The notes under the pieces: model-generated
The model's input: the letters and a program-made list of their open reading frames with translations, nothing else
Told to the model about the DNA's origin: nothing
Database searches by the model: none
Part shown: positions 24,523 through 38,617 of the stretch, piece after piece
How positions within the stretch are numbered: the first letter of the stretch is position 1
Layout: every line of letters starts with the position of its first letter
Assembly (NCBI GenBank): GCA_001600635.1
Contig: BCKL01000036.1
Location: 171,868 to 235,867 of the forward strand
Direction of reading: 5' to 3'
Origin: Leucosporidium creatinivorum
Lineage: Eukaryota > Basidiomycota > Microbotryomycetes > Leucosporidiales > Leucosporidiaceae
Length of the DNA stretch: 64,000 bases
Position numbers and translations under genes: made by a program

Positions 24523-24798
24523 TGCTGCTCGTGTTTCGGTGCTCGGCGCGGATGGTTGTCGATGGTGGAGCAGGTGGCGAGCTTAAGAGTGGACAGCGCG
24601 AATTAGTGGTCTTGTAGCTCTCCAGCCTTGTCTGACTGTGAGACCTTCACACGAGTGCCCGAGAGGAGCCGACGGAGCGAGCGCCGAGCTCCGACTCTCA
24701 GCAGCCGCAGGGACAAGGCCGAGGACGCTGGCTTCCAGCTTTCTGCAACGGCCACGGTAAACAATGCAGTCTCAACTCCAGCTCAACTGAAACCCAAG

Positions 24799-25825
24799 TC
24801 AAGCCCACCTCGCCCTCAGCTCGCCCTCTGATACGCCCGAGCGCCGAGCCTGCCTCGGCGTCAAAGAGGGAAGATGAGTCATGCTCAGCTGCTGCTGCTG
24901 GCGCTGGTGCTCGTCGACGTCCAGATCGTACGCCAAAATGTTTGCAATCAGATCCTGTTGTTGCTGGTGATGTTGGCGCCCGCTCTCGATGGTCTGTCGG
25001 CGAGGCGGAGTTAGCTCGGCGCTTGCAAGGAAGCAGCAAGGTGAAGATGACCCTTCGGTAACGCTTAGCATAAAGAAGAACCTACATAAAGCAGTTTGTT
25101 AGCATCAACACAAGGCTATCACCGCCGAAGGGTATCTCACCACGGCTCGAGTCCACGCCGAGCTGGACTCCCAGTCTCGCAAGCCGACCCAGAGGATAGG
25201 GTAGAAGCCCCCTTGACCTTTTCCGTGATCCATCATCCAATCGACAGCTACATTGACGAAGTTGCGCATCTCAACAGCTGGGAGTGGGGGATAAGAGCGT
25301 CAGCGTCGGAAGCGAGATAGCTCGGGCCTCGGGGATGAGAAGGGACGAAGAGAAGCAGCCCACAACATGCAGGGTCGAACATGAGCTGTATGACGTGGCG
25401 GTCGGTGAGTCACTGAATTCGCAAGAGGAGGGGTGACAACTCACCCGTAAGAAGGGGATTTTAGCGTTGTATTGAGAGATGTCGCGCGCGTAGCGAAATC
25501 CCTTCAGGAAGGGCGTATCATGCGACTTGTTGAGGTGTGCTCTGCCTGGGTGCCTTGGCAGCGTCTCCCTGAGGGTCTTCCTCTTGCCCTCATCATTGTC
25601 CAGGACCAGACGACACCACGATACGGGCTGGCCTTCGCAGCGGAGAATCGCCGAGTGGCCGCCGCCCCCGACAAAGCAGCGCGCGATTGCTGTACTGACG
25701 TCGAGCATGTGCATCAGCATCTCCGGGGTGAGGCGCTCGTCGATGCGAGGCGACGGATAATCCGTGAGCTGATCAGCTGTCGCCGAGCCGGCCCATTGAG
25801 CGGCTTCCTCCCTGGTAATGGGCAT
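24799..25825 (-). CDS. Orphan family copy A, intact
   Basis: Five exons: 25825-25445, 25385-25364 (22 nt), 25277-25141 (137 nt), 25081-25052 (30 nt), 24993-24799; 254 residues, in frame. Family marks: N-terminal MPIT...AAQWAG; RCFV near residue 50; LMFDPAC in the 22-nt exon; PILWVGLRDWESSSAWTRA in exon 3; VLLYAKRYRR in the 30-nt exon; Gln-rich stretch, then SLTPRQARRSGVSEGE and LRARWA at the very end. Intron 4 uses an unusual GTCATC donor. No signal peptide or membrane helix is seen, so a soluble intracellular protein is likely. I do not know a function. Convergent with the zinc-cluster gene 277 bases away. Confidence 0.75.
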
Positions 25826-26632
25826 GTCGGTGTTGTAGAGAGCGTTAGACGATAAACCGAGTGAGGCAGCGGAAGAGAAGCAGCGCGAGAAGGGAGTCAC
25901 CGAGAAGCAGTGTTCTCCGCGGCGGGAGCACAGCAGAGAGGCGTAAGCAGCAGTGCAACGATGCAGGCTCGCAGGGCTGTCTGCTGGACGAAGTCCGCCT
26001 AGACATAGACTCGGAACAGCTGAAGACGAGCAGATCTCGGCAAGGAGCAGGAGCGAGACGGAAGGAGAGAAAGCGAGCCGCTCGCTCAATTCGCCTCTTC
26101 ATCTCTCGCCCTTCGTTTCGCCGCTTCAGCTCGCCCGTTGCGCTCCAAGCGCTCTCGGATTCAGCTACAGGACTATACCAAGCGCTCCCTGCTCCCTCAA
26201 CTTCCCTGCACCTCCCTTTCCCCGACTTGAAAAGCGAAGCTCGACTCGCCTCTCGCTTCCTCCTTCTCTCTCGTCTCGCTGGGCTTCCTAGGAGCGCTGT
26301 GCTAGCAGCAGTAGCAGCAAAGGTGAGTTCTGAGTACCGTGGGCTGGTTGGAGAGGAGCCAGGATTAGGATTGGGTGCAGAACGACAGCTAGAGCCTGTC
26401 CCTCTGGCTGCTCTCTCTGCTGCTGGAAGAAATTGGGCATGCACCTATCTCAAAGCTCTCTCAGCGGAGTCTAGCTGTATTTATGGCTACGTGGGTAGGT
26501 CTCCGACCCAGCTATCGAGGTGCACAACCGCCGAGCCGGGCGAGAACGAGAGCAGGCAACAACGGGCCGACGCGCTGGAGCTGGAGCTCTTGAGCTGACA
26601 GACATCTGGCACACAGTCCTTCTAGCACAGTC
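25826..26632. other. Divergent promoter region
   Basis: Between family copy A (-) and MSH5 (+). Several overlapping open frames on both strands, none coherent. No gene called. Confidence 0.45.
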
Positions 26633-29600
26633 ATGTCCATATTCCCCGGCTCCATCAGCAACCCCGGGGTCAGCAATCGCGGCTCTTCGCACTCGGCCGA
26701 GCACTCACCCTCTCTCGGCGTCGCTCAAACCCACACTCCCACTCCTCAATACTCTCCTCCACCCGATGACTACCTTCGCAAAGTCCACTGGGGCTCGCCC
26801 GAGTTCTTCTCGCAAGCTCAGTCGCAGGAGGGGGGGCAAGCAGCGCCGACCGAGGCAGAGGGGGAGGCCGCCTCGCAAGCTCAGAGCCAGCAAGAAGAGG
26901 AAGAGGAGGAAGGCTGGAACGGTCAAGGGGGTGAGAGTGTGTTGGCAGTCACGGCGATGAAGGGTCTGGTCGGTTGCTGCTACTATGATGGGCAGGCAGG
27001 CAAGCTTTACTTTCTGGAGGATCAGCGCGACTCGGCTTCGTGGGATTTGACCAACATCGGTGAGCCCTCCCTGATCTCTAGTAGCTTTTGATGCTAGCTG
27101 ACGCACACCTCTGTCCTTAGTCCTCGTGCAACTGCTCCCCTCGACCGTCCTCACCTCCGCCAACGCCGACTCCAACTTCCTCGCCTCGCTCGAAGCGACT
27201 CTCCACTCGCTCCCCATCACCAACGCCTCCTCCTCCTCCTCGAGGAACACCACTTCCGACGCCGACCCCTCTGTTCATCTCGAGTACCGCCCAGCCCGCG
27301 AGTTCTACGCCGGTCAAGGGCGCAACGCTCTCACTCAACTGCACGTCGTCGAGGGAGGGATGTACGACGCCGAGGAGAAGGCTGCTTTGGGCGACGAGGC
27401 GGCTGGGGAGAGCTCTGGTGATGAAAGTGAGATGAGGAGTGGGAGTGGAGGGAGGAGGGATGCCTATGAGTTTGGGAGGAGGAAGGGAAGGAGAGGAGCG
27501 GAGAGGGCGGGGGAGTTTCAGGGTGATAGGGCGAGGAGGAATGGCGTTCTGAGGTTGGAGAGCTTTTTGAATGGCTTGGACGCTAGTCCTTTGACGGCGA
27601 GTATCTCTCTCTCGGCGTGGAAGGAGGAGGAAAGCTGACCGGGATTTGATCTGACAGCTCGGTTGCGCTGGGGCTCTGCTCGCTCACATCTCGAGGTCGA
27701 TGAGCTGTGCTGGAGAGCTCGAGGTGCGGGAAGGACTTGCTGTTGCGGGAATCGAGCTCATGCACCTGTATGTGGCGATGAAGGTCTCTCAAAGCGGCGC
27801 CGAGCTCATCTCCCGTCTTGACGCTGCAGGGACAAGGTCATGCACATCAATTCGGACGCTCTTGCGTAGGGCTCAGCTCTGTCCTTGGACACCAGCAAGC
27901 GATCGGTGCTCACACACTCTCCTCACAGCTCCCTCCAGATTTTCAACGACGAATCTCACGCCTCGATGCACTCGGCGAAGACGAAGGAAGGCCTATCGCT
28001 CTTCGGCAAGCTACTCCTGACTCCCGCCCGGCTCAACAGCACTTAATAATACGTTTTGACCTCTCCAGGCATCCTCAACCTCGCTCGTACGCCACTCGGT
28101 CGTCTCCTCATGCGCAACTGGTTCCTTCGCCCTTCGCTCGACCTCGACGTGATTGAAAATCGTCAAGGTGCTGTCGAGTGCTTCCTTCGCTCCGAGAACC
28201 GTGGGTCGCCTCCTGATGTCCTATCTTCCCGTTGAGTCCCTCGCTCACACTCTCCTCTTACAACTCAACAGAGCACGTCGCCGACGCTATCCAAGCCAAC
28301 TTTCGCACGGTCAAGAACGCTCCCAGGAAGATTAGAACGCTCGCGAATGGTCGAGGAGGGATTCCCGAGTGGCAGACGGTGTGGCAGGTAAGCCGTTGAG
28401 CCTCGACGCGGACAAGCGAGTAGCTGAGCGCCGACTCCCCATCGCCGAAGTTTCTCTACAGCGCCATCATGATCCGAGATGCTGCGCTGAGCTTGGTGTA
28501 TCGTCGTGGAGTTGATGTGGTGGAGAAGGTGAGCTTGGGTTTTGCCAGATCGTCTCAGAGGCTCACGCGTCGTCGCTGCAGCTCCTCGCCACCTTCGACG
28601 CCGACGAGTTCAAGGCGCTGGGCAACATGATGAACGACGTCGTGCGTCTCGCCCCATCACCTTGAACTTTGCGTGAAGCTGAGGACCTTCGCCCACAGAT
28701 CGACTGGGAGGAGTCGAGCAATGCCGGCCGAGTCAGTGTCAAGTCGGGGATCGACCACGAGCTCGACGAGCTACGCAGGTCTTACGCTGGTCTCCCTTCG
28801 CTGCTGGTGAGCTTGCTGGAACGTTTCTGAGGCTGTTCCCGCCTTGTTGACGTGCTCGCTGCTCTGCTGCAGTCCCGTGTCGCGAAAGAGATCGGCGCCG
28901 AGATCCCGCCTGGCTTCTCCCCGACGCTCTCCGTCGTTTACTTCCCTCAGCTCGGCTACCTCATCAACGTCCCCTACTCTGATGGAGTTACCGATCCCGA
29001 GCGCTGCGAAGCCATCGGCTGGGAGTTTCAGGCGAGTCGGAGCGTGGGTGAGGGACAGAGGAAGCTGACCAGGCTGCTCGCTCTGCACCGCAGTTCGTTA
29101 CCGAGCAGTTCGCCTATTTCAAGAGCGACAAGTGCAGGGATTTGGATCATCATCTCGGCGACATCCACTCGTTCATGCTGGGTGCGTAGGCTCGAACCGG
29201 CAAGCCCTTTGCTCACCTTTCCCCCCCGCCTCGCGCAGACAAGGAGATCGAGATCTGTAGGTGCCAGCGTAGCTTTGGAGATGCTGAGCATGTAGCTGAT
29301 TCAACTATCTACAGTTCAGTCTCTCCTCAGCCATCTGCTCGACCAGGAGGCTGTCGTTCTCGCGACTTGCGATGTTCTCGCCGAGCTCGACTGGTGCGCC
29401 TCGCTTCTCTGCATACCCTTGACGCGCCCTGACCGTTCTCTCCTTTAGTCTGCTCGCTTTCGCCGAAGCTGCTCGCCTCTACCACTGGAACAGGCCCAAC
29501 ATGACCGACGAGCCCGTCTGCAGAATCAGTGGGTGAGTCGAGCGCCCGGTGTCGCTCGTCCTCCTGCAGCTCATCAGTCTTCTCTTACACAGCGGACGTC

Positions 29601-31052
29601 ACCCTCTCGTCGAACTTTGCGTCGACTCCTTCGTCAAAAATGATCTGGCCTTGGCAAGTGAATCGTAGACCTTCGGCGATCAGCTCTCACTCATCTCATT
29701 CACAGAGGGGTGGTCAAGGAGCTCCTTGGGGCGCTGCTAAAGAGGACGTCAAGCCTGATATCGAATCGGTCGAAACAGAGTACCTCGACCCCAACAGGAG
29801 CATGCTCATCGTCACCGTGAGCTCGATTCGCTCAATCCCACCGAGCTGCACTCACCTGACGAACGAGCAGGGCGCCAACTACAGCGGCAAGAGCATCTTC
29901 CTCAAGCAAATCGCGTTGATCACGTTCATGGCTCATATTGGTGTGCTCCAGCCAGTCAGAGAAGCTCTTGAACCCGCTGACTCTCGCCCATTCAGGCTCC
30001 TTCGTCCCCGCCGAGCGAGCTCAGATTGGGATCACCGACCGCATCCTCACCCGTGTCTCGACGAGGGAGTCTGTCACGAGGGTGAGAATTCGCTGCTCGG
30101 TACCCAGCAAAGCGCATGGACTCATTTGTTCGCTGTACAGGGATCCTCGGCGTTCATGATCGACTTGCAGCAGATCTCGTAAGCTCGTGGTCTCGTCCGC
30201 ATCTTTATGCGGTTCACTAAGCGCTACCAAATCTACAGTTTCGCGCTACGCAACGCTACGGCTCGCTCTCTTCTCATCATCGACGAGTTCGGCAAGGGCA
30301 CCGAGAGCGACGATGGAGCGGGACTCTTCTGCGCCGTCATGGAGCACTTGATCTCGAGGGGAGAGGATACTGTGAGCTCGTTTCTGCCTGATATCTAGCT
30401 TGAGCCGAGCTAACCCTTGTCACTCCACCACAGCCTCGCATCGCCGTCGCGACTCACTTCCATAGTGCGCCGCAGATGCCTCGCCCTCGTACTCTCGTCG
30501 CTGACCTGCCCTCCTCCGCAGACATCTTCGCCAACAGCTTCATCTCCAAGTCACTCCCCATCAGCTACACTCACATGGAGGTCCTCATCCACGAGTCGAC
30601 GACGGGCTCCTCGATCGCTTCATCGGCCGACTCAGACCTGACCTACCTCTACCGGTGAGCTCTCCCTCTTCCTTGAAGCAAATTATTCTTACACGCTGGA
30701 GGCTCTGCTGACCCATCAAGCCAGCCTCCGGCCCTCGCTCGCTCTCATCTCCCACGCCGCTGCCTGCGCCTCGCAATTCGGCATCCCCTCCTCGGTGCTC
30801 AATCGCGCCAACAAAGTCTCCACCGCTCTCCTCAAGTTCGAGATCGACTCGATTGTCAACGAAGCGCTCACCGAGGAGGAAGCGGAGGAGCTGAAGTGCG
30901 GTGAGGCGGTCGGAAGGAAGTTGCTCGAGTGGGAGATGGGCGAGGAGGAGTGGGCGGATGAGGATGTGGGGAGGGAGCAGGTGAGGAGGAAGCTTGCGTG
31001 GGTGTTGGGGCTGGAGGAGAAGGAGAATGAGTGTGGGGGAGCGGAGATGTAG
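26633..31052 (+). CDS. MSH5: Meiotic MutS homologue 5
   Basis: Twenty-four exons join in frame to 1012 residues, spanning 4.4 kb. Residues 741-748 are the Walker A GANYSGKS, followed by FLKQIALITFMAHIGSFVPA, TRVSTRESVTRGSSAFMIDL and the Walker B region LLIIDEFGKGTESDDGAGL and ATHFHNIF. The SFVPAE and FMIDLQQ segments are those of Msh5, not Msh2/3/6, and there is no mismatch-recognition FYE motif. Msh5 pairs with Msh4 to stabilise crossover intermediates in meiosis. The N-terminal 300 residues carry extra Gln/Glu/Ser-rich sequence. Four introns (27597, 28006, 29032, 29654) start with GC instead of GT, and exons of 36, 18, 38 and 31 nt occur. The splicing-dependent integrity suggests a functional gene, so the organism probably has a sexual cycle. 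Confidence 0.93.
27597..27657 (+). other. GC-AG intron (MSH5)
   Basis: Donor GCGAGT after ACG, branch-like GCTGACC at about 27634, acceptor CTGACAG. Joins LT to LGCAGALLAHIS in frame; no GT donor nearby keeps the frame. Confidence 0.75.
28006..28068 (+). other. GC-AG intron (MSH5)
   Basis: Donor GCAAGC after TTCG, acceptor CTCTCCAG. Restores the conserved frame LFGILNLARTPLGR. Confidence 0.75.
29032..29093 (+). other. GC-AG intron (MSH5)
   Basis: Donor GCGAGT after TTTCAG, branch-like GCTGACC near 29064, acceptor CACCGCAG. Joins GWEFQ to FVTEQFAYF. Confidence 0.8.
29654..29705 (+). other. GC-AG intron (MSH5)
   Basis: Donor GCAAGT after TTG, acceptor TTCACAG. A GT two bases on (GTGAAT) would shift the frame into a stop, so the GC donor is preferred. 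Confidence 0.7.
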
Positions 31053-31263
31053 CGAGAGATCAAGGGCGCCGAGTTGCCGTAGAATCGCTTGTGCTTGACA
31101 GATCTCACCACTTTCACGCCAGCTCTCGAGAACAGGCGAGCAAGGAGCGCAGAGCAATGACCGTAGAGAGAAGCGAGTAGATTACTATCTTGCCTTCCAG
31201 CTACAAGCTCGGTCGTTAAGCCAGCCCATCTTCGAGAAAGCAGCGTCGTCGCCTCGGCCAGCC

Positions 31264-33331
31264 TCATCCCTCGCTCTTGATCTTGATCTTCGGCGCCAGG
31301 GGATCTGAAGACGAAGGGGGATCCTGTGCCGTTTCCTCATCGAACTTAGGCTTGGAGTCCTCCCCCTCGGCGGAAGAGAGGACGAGTCCGAGGTCGACCA
31401 TATCGAAGGTGCTGATTGGAGGAGAGGACGCGCGACCGTCGGCGATGGCGGAGAAGGTGATAGTGGCTGGTTGGTTGGTAGGTGAGGATGAGGGCGTGGG
31501 TTGAGGGGTCTCGGGACAGAGGATGATGGGGCCGGCTGTTGGAGGGGGGGATGGGATCAGCTCGGCCGTGGGAGGAGCGAGGAGATGTGAGACAAGCTCA
31601 CGCTTGACATCCTTGGCCGGCTCGACGGCAGGCTCGACGTCCCTCGACTTGACAGCGAACTTCCAAAGCCCCTGCTGGTCGACCACCTCACCCGGATCCT
31701 CGCCATCGTCATGCTTGCCCTCCCCCTCACTCTCAGCGCCCTCATCCCACCCCTCCCACCCCCTATTGAGCATCAACTCATCCAATCTCCCCGCCTCCTC
31801 CCTCCTAACACCCCTACATCCCACCCCCATCCTCTCCTGCACGACCAGTTCCTCCTCCCCCTCATCCTCAGGAGGCGGCTCCAGATCCTCCACCTCAAAT
31901 GCATCAAACACGAACACCTCCTTCAATTCCTCCCGCTGCTGTCCAGTGGCGCAGCAGGGTCCTGTCCAGCCGATATACTCGGGGTCGACGAAGGAGGGTG
32001 AGAGTGGGGGGAGGGACATGGAGGAGGCGAGAGCGGACCAGTAGGCGTGGGAGGAGGGGGCGAGGTAGTAGGGAGCGAGAGGGTCGTCCGGTTCGGCGGG
32101 AGCGGGAGGAGCGGGAGGTGGTGGAGCAAGCGTCGAGAGCGAGTCGGTGGTTGCGTGGCTCCCGCTGGCGGCAGCGGCGGCGGAGAGAGCGGTGAGCGTC
32201 GAGGAAGATCCGATAGTAGCTGCTGTAGCGGAAGAAGAAGGAAGCTGCGCCGTTTCAAGCTTCAAAGGGGCGGTCGGCGCGCCATCCTGCGAGAACTCGA
32301 GGATCTCAGAATCCCCTGCATCTCCTTCATCGGAGCCAAAGTCCATGGGCTCAGAACTGAGATGAGGAGACGGGTCGTAGGCAAGCGGCTGGGGGTCGTA
32401 AGCAGGGTGAAGGAGCGGCGAGGGAGCTGCGAGGGCGGGGAGTTGGCCGAGCTGGGAGTAGTCGGCTGGGATCCAGGGCTCGGGAGCTGTTACGAGTGCT
32501 TCGAGGGTGCGAACGTCGCGGTCAGGATCTACTTCAGCGGTAGGGCTTCGAGGACGACGAGCTTGGTAGCGAGGTTTCGAAAGAGCTGGAGTGGGAGGAG
32601 TGGGAGGTCGACCGACATCTGTAGTCGTGCTACCGTGCGACCCACGACGAGAGGGAATGAACAGCCGTTTGGCGGTTTTAGCGCGATCTTCTGCGCTAAG
32701 CTGTCCTTGGGCCGAGGGGCGTTTGAGAGCTGGCTTGAGGTGCGAGGGAGGCGCGGGTTGCGAGGTTTGAGCCCAGTTCGGGGTGTTGAGCAAGGCGGCG
32801 CGAGCTCGAGGATCAGTCAGCACTGTGGAGAGAAATCGTCAGTGGCTGAGTAACCGATTCGACGCAAGACTCACCTCCGGTATCGCTCGTCTGCTCGACC
32901 GAGCTCGTCAAGCGTCCCTTAGCAGCTTCCTGGCGCAACACGTCCTGATATCGTCGCTGCATCTCGTAAGCTTCTTCCTCGGGGAACTCGCTAGGCGGAG
33001 CTTCAAACTCGAGCGGCTGAGCTTTAGGACGAGGCGGAAAGGGCGAAGGACCGAAAGCGAAGCCAGGCTCGGACGGCGCCTGCTTGAGACCAACTGGTCT
33101 ACCGAGACCGCGATTCTTGTGGGTGTTTGTGCGCAAGCCTGTAGTCGCCTTGTGGGCTTGGTGTGAGCGAAAGCGTGGCGTACCCGAGACGTCTTCTTGG
33201 CTGTTGAGCGAGTGGGGGAGAAGCGAGTCAGCTCGGCGTGGGCGGAGAGCTGCAGGACTACAGAGCCCGACGTACTGACGCACAGCCTTCTTTTGATGCG
33301 CCCTCTTCCCGCCTCCCATCCAGTTCGACAT
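31264..33331 (-). CDS. Hypothetical protein with SUMO-type motifs
   Basis: Three exons (33331-33276, 33200-32875, 32822-31264) give 646 residues. The N-terminal 60 residues are basic (MSNWMGGGKRAHQKKAVRH and later KATTGLRTNTHKNRG), then a short helical, Glu/Arg-rich segment (EEEAYEMQRRYQDVLRQEA) and a long Pro/Ser/Ala-rich, acidic remainder with Trp-containing patches. Sequences of the form hydrophobic-K-x-E recur: LKLE, VKRE and, at the extreme C-terminus, IKSE, which fit SUMO attachment sites. I do not recognise a family; a nuclear, mostly disordered protein is the best reading. It converges on MSH5, with 211 bases between the stop codons, and diverges from LPD1. Confidence 0.7.
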
Positions 33332-33717
33332 CCTAGCGAGCTTCGAGCTTGACCTGATGCGGCGGGCTGTGGTCAGCTCTGTACGTCTTCAAACGCTGCG
33401 GTACAGCACAGGAGGGAGCTCCACATACCTCAGTACAGCCTGACGCGCTCAAACAGCAGCTTCGAGTCCTGTAGCGCGAGATCGAGCTTCCAACACGGTT
33501 CCAAGCTCAGCAGCTCGTTCTGACGGGCAGCAGCTGGTAGGAAGCAAGCGAGGGGTCGTGTAGGCGGTACTAGCGAGTCCTGCAGTCGATTGGCGAGAGC
33601 GAGACGAGAGCAAAAGATGTAGCAGGAGGTCAAGCCTGGGACACTTCGAATCGCCTCGGGCAAGCTCGCTCTGAGCCTCTCTTTCTCTCCCCCTTTCGCC
33701 ACCTCTTTCAACTCGTT
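33332..33717. promoter_or_regulatory. Divergent promoter (unknown gene / LPD1)
   Basis: 386 bases between two divergent start codons; must hold both promoters. CT-rich tract directly upstream of the LPD1 ATG. No specific factor site is claimed. Confidence 0.5.
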
Positions 33718-36500
<2,783 letters not shown>

Positions 36501-37088
36501 ATGATGATGTAGTAGGATGTACGTTCGGCTCGTTCTCACCCTCAGCCGTCGCCGAAAGCTGACCCTTCGCTTCTCGGCTCGAACAGGTGGTTTAGTCGGT
36601 TTTAGTAGTCACGATCAAATGCACAGATCTCTCGTACACAGGACTACGGTGTTAACACGCCTCGCAACCGCCAGCCTCTATTTCTCGTTCTCGACGGACA
36701 GCTCGGCGATGAGGCTCAGCTCAAGAGCGAGACCTTCGCAGCGGCTCGACCTCGCCCGACCTACAGCCGATTTCTCTGTACGCGCTCACAGGAAGGTGGA
36801 GCCAATGCAAGACCTCAGAGCCCTGCTTACAGCTCTTCTGACATGCACCTGGCTCCTCGGCGATGGCTGCTCTGCGCCTCGACTCTCCGTCTTGCTCCCT
36901 CTTGAAGCTCTCTTAGCCGCTCTTCTTTACGCCCAAACCGGACTGCACTGCACTTCCCCCCTTGCGGATTCCTAGATCGGAAGGAGTTCAACGTCGCGCT
37001 CCGCTGAGAGCCAAGCGGAGCGCCGAGCATCGGTTCAAGCGCGCTCTCGTTTCTTGCTCGTCTTCCTGCCTCCTTCTTGCTTTCAAAC
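36501..37088. other. Intergenic
   Basis: 3' flank of LPD1 and leader of family copy B. No gene seen. Confidence 0.4.
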
Positions 37089-38143
37089 ATGCTCACCGAC
37101 GCTCAAATCCTCGAATGGGCTGGGCACGCGAACGCCGAGACCCTCGTTCCCCTTCCGACCGAGCCCGTCTCTTTCGTCCACCTTCAGCAGCTCGTCGACT
37201 TCAGCTCAGCGGTGGCTCACTGCTTTGTGGTCGCATACCATACGTTTCCCCTGGACGTGTTTCACGGACCGGATGGTACCCACCTCTTCCAACATGAGCA
37301 TGATTTGGCTGATCATGTGCTGAGGGATGACGAGATCATGGTGGACCGCTTCAAGCTCCATCACCGTGACATCTCTGTCCGCCTAGGTGCTCCGGTGCAG
37401 GCAGAGGTGAATGCTTATCTCAAGAACTTCGGCCACGACCACCGACAGCCTCTCCCGAAGGTGAGTCGACTCAGCTTTCCCTCAAGGGTCACCAGACTGA
37501 CTGAGTTGCTCTACTGAGTACAGTTGATGTTTGAGCCAGACTTGAGTAAGCAGCGAGGCCTGCACATCCACTTGTCAAGCTCCAAGTCGGTCGACCGGGG
37601 CTGACGCTCGTGTGGTTCTTTGCTTCGCAGGCAAGACGATGCATCGCTACATCAACAAAGCAGTCAGGGATCTCAAGACCTATGCATTGGAGCGCAAGAA
37701 CTTCATCCTTTTCTTGTGGGTTGGCTTGAGAGAGTGGGAAAGCTGCTCGGCGTGGACGAGGGGCAAAGTGAGTTGGTTGAGTTTAGATCTGCCTGCTGGT
37801 TTGTGCTTACACGCTATATCCTTACACCAGTTACTGCTGCTTGCAAGGGCAGTCGTGAAGGTGAGCACACTCCAGCCCAATCACGCTGCAGCTGACCTTC
37901 CGCGATCAGTTCGGAGCATCGACTTACTGGCAGCCGGCCGACCCTCACCACATCGACGGAAACCCGAGTCTTGCGGAGCTCAACCGTCTACTAGGATCTA
38001 TGGGACTCTCGCCTTTCCAACCTGTACTTGGTGCACCGTATCTCAGCATGGCTCATCTCCCATTCCTTTCGCCGAGGCAGGCTCGGCGTTCGGGCGTATC
38101 GGAGGAGGAGCTGAGGGCGAGGTGGGCCTTGAGCTACTTGTAG
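37089..38143 (+). CDS. Orphan family copy B, intact
   Basis: Five exons: 37089-37460, 37524-37545 (22 nt), 37631-37767 (137 nt), 37831-37860 (30 nt), 37910-38143; 264 residues. Most divergent copy: N-terminus MLTDAQILEWAG, HCFV near residue 46, LMFEPDL, LWVGLREWESCSAWTRGK, LLLLARAVVK, then a longer last exon before PFLSPRQARRSGVSEEE and LRARWALSYL. It alone has four extra residues after the motif. The identical exon plan shows common descent despite weak protein similarity in the first exon, where the central part differs greatly from the other copies. No signal peptide or membrane helix. Function unknown. Confidence 0.78.
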
Positions 38144-38617
38144 GGGTACCATGGTTAAGGTGAGATGTAGGATTGTGCAAGCCTTGCAGGCTGGAGGATG
38201 GTGGATAGCTGGAAGAGAAGAGAGTCGACCAGAGAGCCAACGCCGAGCGCCGAGCAGGCGAAGAGAAGAGGCCTGAATAATTGCTGTCCCGCAGTGCTAC
38301 AAGCCTCTGACAACCTGTATTTACTCTCTGCACGCCCGAATCGCCGTCCAAGCTCGACACACACATGGAGCAGAAGACTCGATTCGAGCTCGGTGCCGAA
38401 AGGGGCTCTCCCACTTCGCCCCGGCGCGAGGCTCTCTGGCACGGCGAGGCCGGTTAGCTGCTCCAGATTGCGAGCTCAGCAGCTACTTGAGACCCATTGG
38501 CTCACTCCAGCGACTTGCTCTCGCTCGCTGACTTCGCTCGCTTCGAGCCTTCTGCCTCTCTCCTTCTCTCTCTCCCCACTTCTTCTCTTCTTCACCTTAG
38601 CTCGTTTCCAACGAACC
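38144..38617. other. Intergenic
   Basis: Between family copy B and CAF16, same strand. CT-rich stretch just before the CAF16 ATG. No gene seen. Confidence 0.4.

Noticed and set aside
25861-26598. Plus-strand frame of 245 codons upstream of MSH5
   Set aside because: No ATG-led coherent protein, overlaps the promoter of two divergent genes, and shows no conserved motif.
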